Positions 18,107-27,467 of a stretch of 64,000 nt of DNA are shown in pieces. The stretch is from the NCBI GenBank assembly GCA_963716585.1, contig CAVQTN010000002.1, positions 496,001 to 560,000 of the forward strand, given 5' to 3'. The position numbers and the translations under genes were made by a program. Below the pieces are notes generated by a model. The model ran no database searches. It saw only the letters and a program-made list of their open reading frames with translations, and was not told the origin of the DNA. Origin of the DNA: JAICUY01 sp963716585. GTDB taxonomy: Bacteria > Chloroflexota > Limnocylindria > QHBO01. The first letter of the stretch is position 1. The number at the start of each line of letters is the position of its first letter.

Positions 18107-18547
18107 TCAGCGGATGTGCAGCGGCACCTCGAAGGCCTGGCCGCCGTGAATCCGCCAGGCGCGCAGCGCGCGGACCGACGGCGCGGACGGATCGGCCAGG
18201 GTGGCCAGCAGGTAGAAGACATCCGGGTAGAGGGCCGTGCGGCGGTCGGTCGCGGACGGCACCGCGGGCGAATGGGTGTGCGAATGGAAGATGGCCACCA
18301 GGTCCTCTCCGGCGTCCTCGATCTCGAAGGTGATGCGCACCAGGTCCTGCGGGTCCACGTTGTAGCGCAGCGGGCTGGCCTCGCTGTTGCGCGCCGGGTG
18401 GAAGCGCTGCGCTGCGTGGCCCGCCAGGGACCCGGAAAGCAGCGCGCAGGCCTCGTTCGGCAGCTCGGCGCGGGCGTGCGCCATGAGCTCCTCGGCAAGC
18501 GCTGCCGTCATCGCCAGGCCGATGTGCTCCGCCGCCGCCCCGCTCAC
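18107..18547 (-). CDS. mec: JAMM metalloprotease, CysO-cysteine peptidase type
   Basis: A 146-residue Mov34/JAMM zinc protease. The JAMM motif is complete: Glu in ELPNEACALL, then HSHTHSPAVPSATD (HxH-x7-S-xx-D). In Mycobacterium the homologue (Mec) releases cysteine from the sulfur carrier adduct CysO-Cys; the Pseudomonas QbsD protein instead trims residues after the GG of its carrier. Both jobs could apply here because the CysO of this operon has two residues after its GG. It overlaps the cysM stop by ATGA and is the last gene of the sulfur run. Confidence 0.88.
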   Translation of the reverse strand: MSGAAAEHIGLAMTAALAEELMAHARAELPNEACALLSGSLAGHAAQRFHPARNSEASPLRYNVDPQDLVRITFEIEDAGEDLVAIFHSHTHSPAVPSATDRRTALYPDVFYLLATLADPSAPSVRALRAWRIHGGQAFEVPLHIR

Positions 18548-19509
18548 CAGAGCAGCGATCCTTCGAGCTCGTCGTCGAGCTCAGCCAGATCGCGCGTCCA
18601 GAGGTCGGTGGAGAGATACTTCCAGCCGGCGTCGGCCAGGAGCACGACGACGTCACCCGATGGCATGTCGCGCGCGACGCGGACCGCCACCGCCAGCACC
18701 GCTCCACTGGAGACGCCGGCGAAGATCCCCTCCTCGTGCAGGAGGCGCCGTACGCCGACGACGGCGTCATGGCTGTTGACCAGGTAGCGGTCGTCCAGCA
18801 CCGACTCGTCGAGGACCGGGGGCACGAAGCCCTCGTCCAGCGAGCGAAGACCCTGCACCAGCTCGCCGGGAAGTGGCTCCGCCGCAACGATCCGTATCGA
18901 CGGCCGCGCAGCCTTCAGCGCCCGGCCCACCCCGGTCAACGTCCCACCGGTCCCCAGGCCGGCGACGAAGACGTCGACCTGCGGCACGGCGGCCAGGATC
19001 TCCGGTCCGGTCGTCTCCTCATGCGCCGCGGGGTTGGCCGAATTCCCGTACTGGTACGGCATGAACAGGGTCGGGTCGGCCGCCACCAGCTCCTGCGCCA
19101 GCCGAATGGCGCCGTTCGAGCCCTCGGCTCCCGGCGAGCTGATGATCTCGGCGCCGAACATGCGCAGCAGCTGGGACCGCTCGGTGGTGGTGTTGTCCGG
19201 CATGACGATGCGCACCGGGTGGCCCAGCCGGGCCCCGATCATGGCCAGGCTGATGCCGGTGTTGCCGCTCGACGGCTCCAGGATCGTCTGGCCTGCGCGC
19301 AGCGCTCCCGAGGCGCGGGCCTCGACCAACATCGCGCGCGCGACACGGTCCTTGACCGAGCCGGTCGGGTTCATGCCCTCGAGCTTGGCGAAGAGGCGGA
19401 CGCCACCATGCGGCGCCAGCCGCGGCAGCTCGACCATGGGGGTATTGCCGATGGCGGCCACGACATCGGCGTAGGCGCCGGGCGCCGCCTGACGCGCCAG
19501 CGTCGACAT
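18544..19509 (-). CDS. cysM: Cysteine synthase B (CysM), sulfur-carrier dependent
   Basis: A 321-residue PLP enzyme. The Schiff-base lysine is K53 in NPTGSVKDR, the substrate loop is PSSGNTG and the phosphate loop is GTGGTLTG. GWKYLSTDLW near the C-terminus is typical of CysM. In the mycobacterial system CysM uses O-phosphoserine and the CysO thiocarboxylate in place of free sulfide. The gene order E1-cysO-cysM-mec here fits that pathway. ATG 19507-19509 is the start because it gives the normal N-terminus VVAAIGNTPMVEL; the upstream extension is the cysO region in another frame. Confidence 0.9.
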   Translation of the reverse strand: MSTLARQAAPGAYADVVAAIGNTPMVELPRLAPHGGVRLFAKLEGMNPTGSVKDRVARAMLVEARASGALRAGQTILEPSSGNTGISLAMIGARLGHPVRIVMPDNTTTERSQLLRMFGAEIISSPGAEGSNGAIRLAQELVAADPTLFMPYQYGNSANPAAHEETTGPEILAAVPQVDVFVAGLGTGGTLTGVGRALKAARPSIRIVAAEPLPGELVQGLRSLDEGFVPPVLDESVLDDRYLVNSHDAVVGVRRLLHEEGIFAGVSSGAVLAVAVRVARDMPSGDVVVLLADAGWKYLSTDLWTRDLAELDDELEGSLLW

Positions 19510-19513
19510 CGGT

Positions 19514-19789
19514 CTAGCCGGCGCCCCCGGCCATGGCGGGCAGCAGGATGACGGTGTCGCCGGGGCCGACCGAGGTCGCCAGGCCGTCGCGATAGCGCAC
19601 GTCACGGTCGTTGACGTAGACGTTGATGAAGTGCGACAGCTCGCCGTCCTTGGTCACCCGATCACGCAGCGCGGGGTAGCGCGCGAACAGGTCGTCGAGC
19701 ACGGCGCTGACCGTTTCGCCGAAAGCGTCGACCTGCCGCGTGCCGCCAACGGCATCGCGCAGCACGGGCGGGATGCGCACGCTGCTCAC
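19514..19789 (-). CDS. cysO: Sulfur carrier protein CysO (ThiS/MoaD-like)
   Basis: A 91-residue beta-grasp ubiquitin-like sulfur carrier. The second half has INVYVNDRDVR, then GPGDTVILLPAMAGG, the shape typical of CysO and MoaD. The carrier glycine pair is not terminal: the protein ends GGAG, so two residues must be removed before the E1 enzyme can adenylate the C-terminus. The JAMM protease two genes downstream is the obvious candidate for this. The start is GTG 19789, overlapped with the stop of the activating enzyme (GTGA). The alternative of a MoaD in molybdopterin synthesis is less likely because cysM and mec are adjacent. Confidence 0.88.
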   Translation of the reverse strand: MSSVRIPPVLRDAVGGTRQVDAFGETVSAVLDDLFARYPALRDRVTKDGELSHFINVYVNDRDVRYRDGLATSVGPGDTVILLPAMAGGAG

Positions 19790-20925
19790 GCTGGCACCTC
19801 GACCCGGGCGTCCGCCGGCTTGGCATACGGCGAGTCGGCGCCGCAGGCCGGGCAGGCCGGATCGCGCCAGACCTTGACCTCGTCGAAGCTGGTGCCCATG
19901 GCGTCGAACATGAGCAGCCGCCCGGCAAGCGTCTGGCCGACGCCGAGCACCAGCTTGAAGACCTCGTTCGCCTCCAGCAGGCCGATGATCCCGGGCAGAA
20001 CTCCGAGCACGCCCGCCACGGAGCAGGCCGGAGCGAGCTCCGGCGGCGGCTGGGTCGGGTACATGCAGCGATAGCACGGCCCCTCGAACGGCACGAAGGT
20101 GGTCACCTGGCCATCCCAGCGGTAGATCGAGCCGTGGACCACCGGCTTGCGCAGCTTGACGGCCGCGTCGTTGAGCACGTAGCGGGTGTCGAAGTTGTCG
20201 GTGCCGTCCAGGATCACGTCATAGCCCGAGATCAAGTGCTCGACATTCTCGCCGGTCAACCGCTCGCGGTGCTCGACGACCCGGGTCTCCGGATTCAACG
20301 CGTTGATCGACAGCCGTCCGGACTCCGTCTTGGGCATCCCGATCCGCTCGGTGGTATGCAGGATCTGGCGCTGCAGGTTCGACTCTTCGACGACGTCGTC
20401 ATCGACCAGGCCGATGGTCCCCAGCCCCGATGCGGCGAGGTAGAACGCCGCGCCGGAGCCCAGCGCGCCGGCACCGATGAGCAGCACCCTCGCGTCGAGC
20501 AGCTGGCGCTGCCCCTGCTGGCCGATCTCCGGGATCAGCATCTGGCGGCTGTAGCGCGATCGCTGGGCGTCGGTGAGCAGCTGCCGTGGCTCTTCCCAGG
20601 CACCGCCCAGCTTCCGCCACTCGCCGATGTGGCCGGCAAGGTTGACCACGTCGCGGTAGCCGAGCTGCGACAGCGCGGCACTGGCGCGCGCCGAGCGCGC
20701 GCCGGACAGGCAGTGGATCAGCAGCGGGGTGTCGCGATCCGGCACAAGCTCCTCGATCCGCTGCAGCACCTCGCCGAGCGGCAGGTGCGTTGCCGTCGGA
20801 ATGTGGCCCTCGTCCCATTCGGACGTCTCGCGCACGTCGATGATCCGGCGCCCCTCGCCCGCCAGGCGCAGCGACTCGGCGACGCTCGCCTGGCGAACCG
20901 ATGAGTGCCCGTTGTGGTTGGTCAT
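19786..20925 (-). CDS. moeZ: Rhodanese-E1 fusion: sulfur carrier adenylyltransferase/sulfurtransferase
   Basis: A 379-residue two-domain protein. Residues 10-110 are a rhodanese domain with active Cys C72 in HCLSGARSAR. Residues 118-379 are a ThiF/MoeB-type E1 domain with the nucleotide loop GAGALGSG, DDDVVEESNLQRQ, a catalytic Cys in ACSVAG, and two zinc pairs (CYRC and CPAC). It should adenylate CysO and then hand it sulfur from the rhodanese persulfide. The order is unusual: in MoeZ and Uba4 the rhodanese domain is C-terminal. ATG 20923-20925 is the start. Confidence 0.87.
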   Translation of the reverse strand: MTNHNGHSSVRQASVAESLRLAGEGRRIIDVRETSEWDEGHIPTATHLPLGEVLQRIEELVPDRDTPLLIHCLSGARSARASAALSQLGYRDVVNLAGHIGEWRKLGGAWEEPRQLLTDAQRSRYSRQMLIPEIGQQGQRQLLDARVLLIGAGALGSGAAFYLAASGLGTIGLVDDDVVEESNLQRQILHTTERIGMPKTESGRLSINALNPETRVVEHRERLTGENVEHLISGYDVILDGTDNFDTRYVLNDAAVKLRKPVVHGSIYRWDGQVTTFVPFEGPCYRCMYPTQPPPELAPACSVAGVLGVLPGIIGLLEANEVFKLVLGVGQTLAGRLLMFDAMGTSFDEVKVWRDPACPACGADSPYAKPADARVEVPA

Positions 20926-20975
20926 GTGTCCTCGGAAGTCCTCGAAGCTTGGGAAGAGAGCAGGAACGACGGGCG

Positions 20976-21383
20976 CTAGCCCGCGACGTCGGCCACTTCG
21001 GGCCAGGCGGTCTCGCCGCCGTGGACGGCGCCCTGGAGCACCTTGTAGCCGAGCAGGGCGCACTTCAACCGCGCGGGACCGATGGGCACGCCCAGTCCCT
21101 CGAGCAGGTCTCTCGGGTCCATCTCGCGCGCCTCGTCCAGGCTCATGCCGCGCAGCTCGTCGGTCAGGATCGAGGCCGACGCCTGGCTGATGGCACAGCC
21201 GCGCCCGTCGAAGGCGACGTCGGCGATGCGCTCGCCGGCGGGATCGAGCACGATCGTCATCGACAGCTCGTCGCCACAGGTCGGGTTCGAGTCGGCGAAG
21301 TGCAGGTCGTGCGGCTCCAGGAACCCCTTGTTGTGCGGGTTCCGGTAGTGCTCCAGGATGAAGTCGCGGTACAGGTTGTCCAT
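20976..21383 (-). CDS. sufU: SufU, sulfur-accepting partner of SufS
   Basis: A 135-residue SufU/NifU-like protein. The zinc site is visible: C in NPTCGDE with its following Asp, C in GRGCAIS and C in RLKCALL. In Gram-positive-type SUF systems SufU takes the persulfide from SufS by zinc-ligand exchange. It lies six bases after sufS and 50 bases before the E1 gene, at the junction between the Fe-S and cysteine halves of the locus. Confidence 0.93.
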   Translation of the reverse strand: MDNLYRDFILEHYRNPHNKGFLEPHDLHFADSNPTCGDELSMTIVLDPAGERIADVAFDGRGCAISQASASILTDELRGMSLDEAREMDPRDLLEGLGVPIGPARLKCALLGYKVLQGAVHGGETAWPEVADVAG

Positions 21384-21389
21384 CGGTCC

Positions 21390-22658
21390 TCAGCGGGCGA
21401 ACAGGCGCTGCGCCACACCGATGGCATCGGTCAGGCGCGCGATGTCGTCCGGCGCGTTGTAGACGTAGAAGCTGGCGCGGGTCGTCGCCGGGATGTCGTA
21501 GCGCAGCATCACCGGCTGCGCGCAGTGGTGGCCCGCCCTGACGGCGATGCCCTCCTGGTCCAAGACCGTTGCCACGTCGTGCGGATGGATGCCGTCGACC
21601 ACGAAGCTGATGACGCCGGCATGCAGGTCGGCATCGGACGGTCCCAGCAGGCGCAGACCATCGACCGCGGAGAGGGCGACCCATGCCTGCTCGAAGAGAT
21701 CGCGCTCGTGGGCCCGGACATTGCCCATGCCGAGCGCCTCGAGATAGTCGATCGCGGCGGTCAGCCCCTGGGCCTCGGCGATGGCAGGGGTCCCAGCCTC
21801 GAACTTCCAGGGGACCTCGTTCCACTCGGTGCCTTCCAGCGTGACCCGCCGGATCATGCTGCCACCGGTCATGAACGGCGGCATGGCGTTGAGCAACTCG
21901 CGGCGTGCCCATAGGGCGCCGATTCCCGAGGGACCCAGCATCTTGTGACCGGACAGCGCCGCGAAGTCGACCCCGAGCCCGGCGACGGAGACCGGCATGT
22001 GGGGCACGCTCTGGGCCGCGTCGAGCAGCACCAGCGCGCCGGCGTCATGGGCCTGCGCCGTGATCTCTGCGACCGGGTTGATGGTGCCCAGCGCATTGCT
22101 GACGTGCGCCATGGCCAGCAGCTTCGGACCCCTCGCCAGCCGCAGCGACAGGTCATCGCGATCCAGCCGGCCGTCTTCGGTGATGCGGACGTACTCGAGC
22201 GTGGCACCGGTCTCGATGGCGAGCTGCTGCCACGGCACCAGGTTGGCGTGGTGCTCCATCTCGGTCGACAGGATGAGATCGCCGGCGTGCAGGTTGGAAC
22301 GCCCCCACGAGTAGGCGACCAGGTTGATCGCCTCGGTGGCATTGCGGACGAAGACCAGCTCGCGTTCCGATGGCGCCCCGATGAAGGTCGCCAGCCGCTT
22401 GCGTGCGCCCTCGTAGCGCGCCGTGGCGTCCTCGGAGAGCTGGTAGATGCCGCGGTGCACGTTGGCGTAGTGGTGCGCATAGGCGTCGGCCACGGCCTCG
22501 ATCACGCTGTGCGGCTTGGGCGCGGACGCCGCCGAGTCGAGATACACCAGCCGCTCGCCGTTGCGCGCCGGCGTCTCGAACATCGGGAAGTCGGCACGCA
22601 GCGCGGCGCCGTCGACGCCACGTGGGCTCGTCGCCGGAACCGCCTGCTGCAGCGTCAT
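21390..22658 (-). CDS. sufS: Cysteine desulfurase SufS
   Basis: A 422-residue PLP class V aminotransferase-fold enzyme that pulls sulfur from cysteine for cluster assembly. The PLP lysine lies in LSGHKMLGPSG and the persulfide Cys in RAGHHCAQP. TEMEHHANLVPWQ is the usual cofactor-binding segment. The start is ATG 22656-22658; the longer open frame upstream runs antisense-like through the end of sufC and lacks family character. Confidence 0.94.
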   Translation of the reverse strand: MTLQQAVPATSPRGVDGAALRADFPMFETPARNGERLVYLDSAASAPKPHSVIEAVADAYAHHYANVHRGIYQLSEDATARYEGARKRLATFIGAPSERELVFVRNATEAINLVAYSWGRSNLHAGDLILSTEMEHHANLVPWQQLAIETGATLEYVRITEDGRLDRDDLSLRLARGPKLLAMAHVSNALGTINPVAEITAQAHDAGALVLLDAAQSVPHMPVSVAGLGVDFAALSGHKMLGPSGIGALWARRELLNAMPPFMTGGSMIRRVTLEGTEWNEVPWKFEAGTPAIAEAQGLTAAIDYLEALGMGNVRAHERDLFEQAWVALSAVDGLRLLGPSDADLHAGVISFVVDGIHPHDVATVLDQEGIAVRAGHHCAQPVMLRYDIPATTRASFYVYNAPDDIARLTDAIGVAQRLFAR

Positions 22659-22680
22659 CGGTCCGTCCTTCGTCAATGAC

Positions 22681-23529
<849 letters not shown>

Positions 23530-23539
23530 GGACTCCCTA

Positions 23540-24082
23540 TCAGGCTTGCTTCTGGGCCGATGCGACCCGGTTTGTCTGTTCGTTGCTCGCCGGGCCGGCG
23601 GCACTCGCCGCGAGCAGGACGGCGTGCTGCTCGATGGCGCGCCGTCGCACCGCCGGCGGATACGGCGGACCGCCGGCACCGGCAGCCGCCTCGGCAAGGG
23701 TCGTGGCGCTCAGCGTTCCCTCGAGTGCTTCGTGCACCCGTTGGAACAGCTCATGCACGCTGCATGGCTGCGGCCGGTCGCAGCTCTCCAGGTTGTCGGC
23801 GCCGGCACACGGCATCTCGAGCAGCGGTCCTTCGAGGGCGCGCACGACCTCCGACAGCAGGATCTCGTCCGCCGAACGCGCCAGCTGGTAGCCCCCGGAC
23901 TGCCCGCGCGTGGCGGTCAGCAGTCCGGCGCGGCGCAGGTCGCCGACGAGCTGCTCCAGGTAGGCGTGCGGCAGCTTCTCGGCCCTGGCGATGCCCGCCA
24001 GCGACAGCGGTCCATTCGTTCCCCGCCGCGCCAGGGTCACCAGGACCCGGACGCCGTACTCGGTGCGCGTGCTGATCTTCAT
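23540..24082 (-). CDS. iscR: IscR-like Rrf2 regulator with Fe-S ligands
   Basis: A 180-residue Rrf2 winged-helix protein. The N-terminus MKISTRTEYGVRVLVTLA and ATRGQSGGYQLAR match the family DNA-binding domain. Three cysteines, C92, C101 and C107, stand where IscR binds its [2Fe-2S] cluster (C92, C98, C104 in E. coli), so it probably reads cluster supply. A tail of about 60 residues rich in Ala and Pro follows. It lies inside the operon it is likely to control. A matching operator is seen before sufB at 27221-27237. Confidence 0.88.
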   Translation of the reverse strand: MKISTRTEYGVRVLVTLARRGTNGPLSLAGIARAEKLPHAYLEQLVGDLRRAGLLTATRGQSGGYQLARSADEILLSEVVRALEGPLLEMPCAGADNLESCDRPQPCSVHELFQRVHEALEGTLSATTLAEAAAGAGGPPYPPAVRRRAIEQHAVLLAASAAGPASNEQTNRVASAQKQA

Positions 24083-24088
24083 GGCCGC

Positions 24089-24418
24089 TTACAGCTCCAC
24101 CACGACATCATCGCCTTCGACGCGGGCCGCGTAGGCGCGCACTGGCCGCACCGGCGGCAATGCCAGCACGCGGCCGCTGAACAGGTCGAAGCGCCCGCCG
24201 TGGCGCGGGCATTCGACGGCGTTGTCGTCCAGCTCGCCCTCGCCGAGCACCCCGCCGTCGTGGGTGCACACGTTGTCGATGGCGCCCCACTCCCCGTCCT
24301 CGGTCAGCCCGATGCACAGCGACCGGCCGTCGACCTCGACGACCTGCACCGTGCCCGGCGTGACGTCAGCCGCCCGCAGGCCGGTGGCAAAGCCGCTGGT
24401 CAGGCGCTCAATGGCCAT
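24089..24418 (-). CDS. Rieske-type [2Fe-2S] ferredoxin
   Basis: A 109-residue small Rieske protein, the kind that serves as a non-haem ferredoxin. The cluster ligands are CTHDGG and CPRHGGRFD (C-x-H and C-xx-H). No signal peptide or membrane anchor is present, so it is cytoplasmic. Its start overlaps the sufD stop (TGATG). A Rieske protein in a SUF operon may supply electrons for cluster assembly; the reductase at 27468-28628 could be its partner. Confidence 0.9.
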   Translation of the reverse strand: MAIERLTSGFATGLRAADVTPGTVQVVEVDGRSLCIGLTEDGEWGAIDNVCTHDGGVLGEGELDDNAVECPRHGGRFDLFSGRVLALPPVRPVRAYAARVEGDDVVVEL

Positions 24419-25761
24419 CAGGCGGCCTCCTCACGCACGTCGGCCGACCCGATGCGGTCGGCGAGCGCCTCGAGGACGCGCGCCTTGATGGGCTCCGAGT
24501 CGACCTGCGCCACGACCTGCTCGAAGAAGCCGCGCACGATCATTCGCTGGGCCTCGTCCGGCGGCAGCCCGCGCGTCTGCGCGTAGAACAGCTGGACCGG
24601 GTCGATGGCGCCGGCGGTCGCACCGTGGCCGCAGCGCAGGATGTCGTTCGTCTCGATCTCGAGCACGGGGATCGGCTCCGCGCCGGCGTCCGGGCTGAGC
24701 AGCAGGTTGCGGCACTCCTGGTAGGAGCTCGTCGCCTTGGCGTGCGACCGAACCTTGGTGACGCCGTAGAAAGCGGCACGCGCGCGGTCGTAGAGGGCCG
24801 ACAGGTAGAGCAGGTCGCTGGTGACGTGGCTCGCCGAGAGGTCCTGGAAGGCGTTGATGTCGATGTGCTGGTCCTCGCCCGCGGCCAGCAGGCCGAGCAG
24901 CCGCGACGTGCCGCCGTCGCCGGTCATGCGCACGTCGAGGCCAACCTTGGTCACCAACGAGCCGACCTCGGCGTTGAGCGTCGTCACGTCGGCCCCAGGT
25001 CCAACCTGGACGCGCTGTGCCCCGATGTTCCAGGTCGCGTTGCCCAACCGCTGCAGGTTGGCGTAGCGCACCCACGACTCACGGCCGGACCGCACATCGA
25101 CGATCCCGCCGAACCACAGCCGCTCGCCGTCCGGCGAGCTGTGCTCGTCAAGCAGGGTGACGCGGGCGCCGGCCTCGGCAAGCAGGAGGGTCAGCGGGAA
25201 GTAGGCTCCGTTGCCGCGACCCAGCGCGGAATGCGCGATCAGCGCGCTCTCGACGGCCACACCGGCCGGCACGTACAGGAATGTACCGCCGCTCCACGCG
25301 GCCTGGGCCAGTGCCCAGAACTTGTCATGCGAATCGAACTCGGTGGCACCTGGACCCCACTCCCCGGATCCCACGCTGTGCAGTGGCGCGACGCTGCCCT
25401 CGACAGGCGGCTCCGGCGCCGACGCGGGCGCGGCGGTGGTCTCGGTGAGCGCCCTGCGCACCAGGTCGGGATGCTCGCGCAGCGCGTCGCGCAGGTCGGC
25501 GAAGACCACGCCGGCGCGCGCCAGCCCATCGTCAAGCTGGCAATCGAGGCGCGGCGGATCCACGAGCAGCTCGACATCGCGCGGCAGCTTGTCGAGCGAG
25601 GTGCGGCGCCACTCCTCTTCGTCGCTGGGCCACGGCGTCGACTCGGCGCGCTCCCACCACGAGCGGCGCCGATCGCGGAGCCAGTCCGGTTCGCCGTTGG
25701 CCCGGCTCATGGCCAGGATGGCAGCCAGGTCGAGCCGGGTCGCCTGGGCCTGGACGGTCAT
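24418..25761 (-). CDS. sufD: Fe-S assembly scaffold protein SufD
   Basis: A 447-residue SufD with the beta-helix core shared with SufB. Typical segments are GGTFLYVPAGVAVE, ASHVTSDLLYLSALYDRARAAFYG and a late His in LRCGHGATAGAIDPVQLFY, the region that helps form the nascent cluster with SufB. The N-terminal helical part (1-110) is more variable, as usual. It follows sufB by four bases and overlaps the Rieske gene. Confidence 0.94.
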   Translation of the reverse strand: MTVQAQATRLDLAAILAMSRANGEPDWLRDRRRSWWERAESTPWPSDEEEWRRTSLDKLPRDVELLVDPPRLDCQLDDGLARAGVVFADLRDALREHPDLVRRALTETTAAPASAPEPPVEGSVAPLHSVGSGEWGPGATEFDSHDKFWALAQAAWSGGTFLYVPAGVAVESALIAHSALGRGNGAYFPLTLLLAEAGARVTLLDEHSSPDGERLWFGGIVDVRSGRESWVRYANLQRLGNATWNIGAQRVQVGPGADVTTLNAEVGSLVTKVGLDVRMTGDGGTSRLLGLLAAGEDQHIDINAFQDLSASHVTSDLLYLSALYDRARAAFYGVTKVRSHAKATSSYQECRNLLLSPDAGAEPIPVLEIETNDILRCGHGATAGAIDPVQLFYAQTRGLPPDEAQRMIVRGFFEQVVAQVDSEPIKARVLEALADRIGSADVREEAA

Positions 25762-25765
25762 CGGC

Positions 25766-27181
25766 TCAGCCTACCGAGCCTTCCATGGAGAGCTGGATGA
25801 GGCGGTTCATCTCGACCGCGTACTCCATGGGCAGCTCCTTGACGATCGGCTCGATGAAGCCGTTCACGATCATCCCGGCAGCCTCCGCCTCCGACAGCCC
25901 GCGGCTCATCAGGTAGAAGAGCTGGTCGGAGCCGACCTTCGAGACCGTCGCCTCGTGACCGATGGTGACGTCCTCCTCGTCGATCTCCATGTAGGGGTAC
26001 GTGTCGGAGCGCGCCTCGTCGGAGAGGAGCAGCGCGTCACACCGGACCGTCGACTTCGCGCGCTTGCACCCCGGGTAGACCTTGACCAGGCCGCGGTAGC
26101 TGGTGCGGCCGGCGCCCTGCGAGATCGACTTGCTGGTGATCAGCGAGGTCGTGTTCGGCGCCGCGTGGATGATCTTGCCGCCGGCGTCCTGGTGCTGGCC
26201 GTCCGCCGCGAAGGCGATGCTCAGCACCTCGCCGTGCGCCCGCTCGCCGAGCAGGTAGATGGATGGGTACTTCATGGTCAGCTTGGAGCCGAGGTTGCAG
26301 TCGACCCACTCCATCACCCCGTCCTCCTCGACGGTCGAGCGCTTGGTGACGAGGTTGTAGACGTTGGCGCTCCAATTCTGGATGGTGGTGTAGCGGACGC
26401 GCGCGCCCTTCTTGACGATGATCTCGACGACCGCCGAGTGCAGCGACGCGGTCGAGTAGGTCGGCGCGGTGCAGCCCTCCACGTAGTGCACGCTGCTGCC
26501 CTCGTCGGCGATGATCAACGTCCGCTCGAACTGGCCCATGTTCTCGGTATTGATGCGGAAGTAGGCCTGCAGCGGCAGCTCCACGTGCACGCCCTTTGGC
26601 ACGTAGATGAACGACCCGCCGCTCCACACGGCGGTGTTCAGCGCCGCGAGCTTGTTGTCGTTCGCCGGAATGATCGTGCCGAAGTATTGCCGGAAGAGCT
26701 CCGGGTGGCGCACCAGGCCCTCATCGGTCCCCATGAAGATGACGCCCTGCTTCTCCAGGTCCTCGCGGATGTTGTGGTAGACGACCTCGCTGTCGTACTG
26801 CCCGCCGACGCCCGCCAGGTACTTCTTCTCCGCCTCGGGGATCCCGAGCTTGTCGTAGGTGCGGCGGATGTAGTCCGGCACGTCGTCCCATGACTGGACC
26901 GCCTTGTCGGTGGCGGTGACGTAGTAATAGATGTCCTGGAAGTCGATCTGCGACAGGTCGCCGCCCCAGGTCGGCATCGGCCGCGCCTCGAAGTGGCGGT
27001 ATGCCTTGAGGCGCAGCTTGGTCATCCATTCCGGCTCGTGTTTGATGCGGCTGATCTCGGCCACAACGTCAGCATTGAGCCCCTTCTTCATGACATGAAG
27101 CGGCTTCATCTCGCTGTCGTGCCAGCCGTACTTGTAACTGTCCGGGATCTGGCTGAGAGCTGCGTTGGGAAGGGCCATCAT
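25766..27181 (-). CDS. sufB: Fe-S assembly scaffold protein SufB
   Basis: A 471-residue SufB, the first gene of the SUF run. It has the invariant SGGSFIYVPKGVHVELPLQ, EGCTAPTYSTASLHSAVVE and the late core Glu/His/Cys region (RCDALLLSDEARSDTYPYME, EATVSKVGSDQLFYL). Two in-frame ATG codons stand at 27181 and 27178 after ACGAGGA; the second has the better spacing, so the protein may be one residue shorter. A promoter and operator lie 40-95 bases upstream. Confidence 0.95.
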   Translation of the reverse strand: MMALPNAALSQIPDSYKYGWHDSEMKPLHVMKKGLNADVVAEISRIKHEPEWMTKLRLKAYRHFEARPMPTWGGDLSQIDFQDIYYYVTATDKAVQSWDDVPDYIRRTYDKLGIPEAEKKYLAGVGGQYDSEVVYHNIREDLEKQGVIFMGTDEGLVRHPELFRQYFGTIIPANDNKLAALNTAVWSGGSFIYVPKGVHVELPLQAYFRINTENMGQFERTLIIADEGSSVHYVEGCTAPTYSTASLHSAVVEIIVKKGARVRYTTIQNWSANVYNLVTKRSTVEEDGVMEWVDCNLGSKLTMKYPSIYLLGERAHGEVLSIAFAADGQHQDAGGKIIHAAPNTTSLITSKSISQGAGRTSYRGLVKVYPGCKRAKSTVRCDALLLSDEARSDTYPYMEIDEEDVTIGHEATVSKVGSDQLFYLMSRGLSEAEAAGMIVNGFIEPIVKELPMEYAVEMNRLIQLSMEGSVG

Positions 27182-27220
27182 TCCTCGTGTGGTGTGCTGC
27201 GGGTGCTTGCGGCGCGAATC

Positions 27221-27237
27221 CCGACTGATTTGGTCGG
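27221..27237. promoter_or_regulatory. IscR type-1-like operator overlapping the suf transcription start
   Basis: CCGACT-GATTT-GGTCGG is a 17-bp inverted repeat that matches the core of the E. coli IscR type 1 site (YYGACT-N5-AGTCRR) with one changed base. It lies about 11 bases downstream of the -10 box, so bound regulator would cover the start point and block sufB transcription. Confidence 0.55.
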
Positions 27238-27247
27238 TGTTGCGGCC

Positions 27248-27276
27248 ATTGTCCCCCATCGGGCGCGGGGCGTCAA
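27248..27276 (-). promoter_or_regulatory. suf operon promoter (sigma-70 type)
   Basis: On the minus strand, TTGACG (27271-27276) and GACAAT (27248-27253) are separated by exactly 17 bp. This is the best sigma-70-like pair in the region before sufB. Confidence 0.6.
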
Positions 27277-27467
27277 CGGTGGCGCCGGCTGGTGCGCCCC
27301 GGTTGCAACGCGATTTGCCGCCCGGTGGAGGTATCTCCCAACAAGCGACCGTTGGGAAGCGATTGAAGGCCGCATGTTGGGCGCCTGTGCCAGCGGCTGG
27401 CCGGAACCGCCGAAGCACATGACCGATGTTGGCTTTTACCTCCACCCGGTGGCAACCGGGCGGCGTC

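Noticed and set aside
19786..21912. 708-codon frame that extends the E1 gene upstream through sufU and sufS
   Set aside because: The upstream part is a shadow of sufU/sufS; the rhodanese domain begins properly at ATG 20925.
27338..27357. CCCAAC/GTTGGG inverted repeat upstream of sufB as the main operator
   Set aside because: It lies about 60 bp upstream of the -35 box; the palindrome at 27221 is better placed and matches the IscR consensus.
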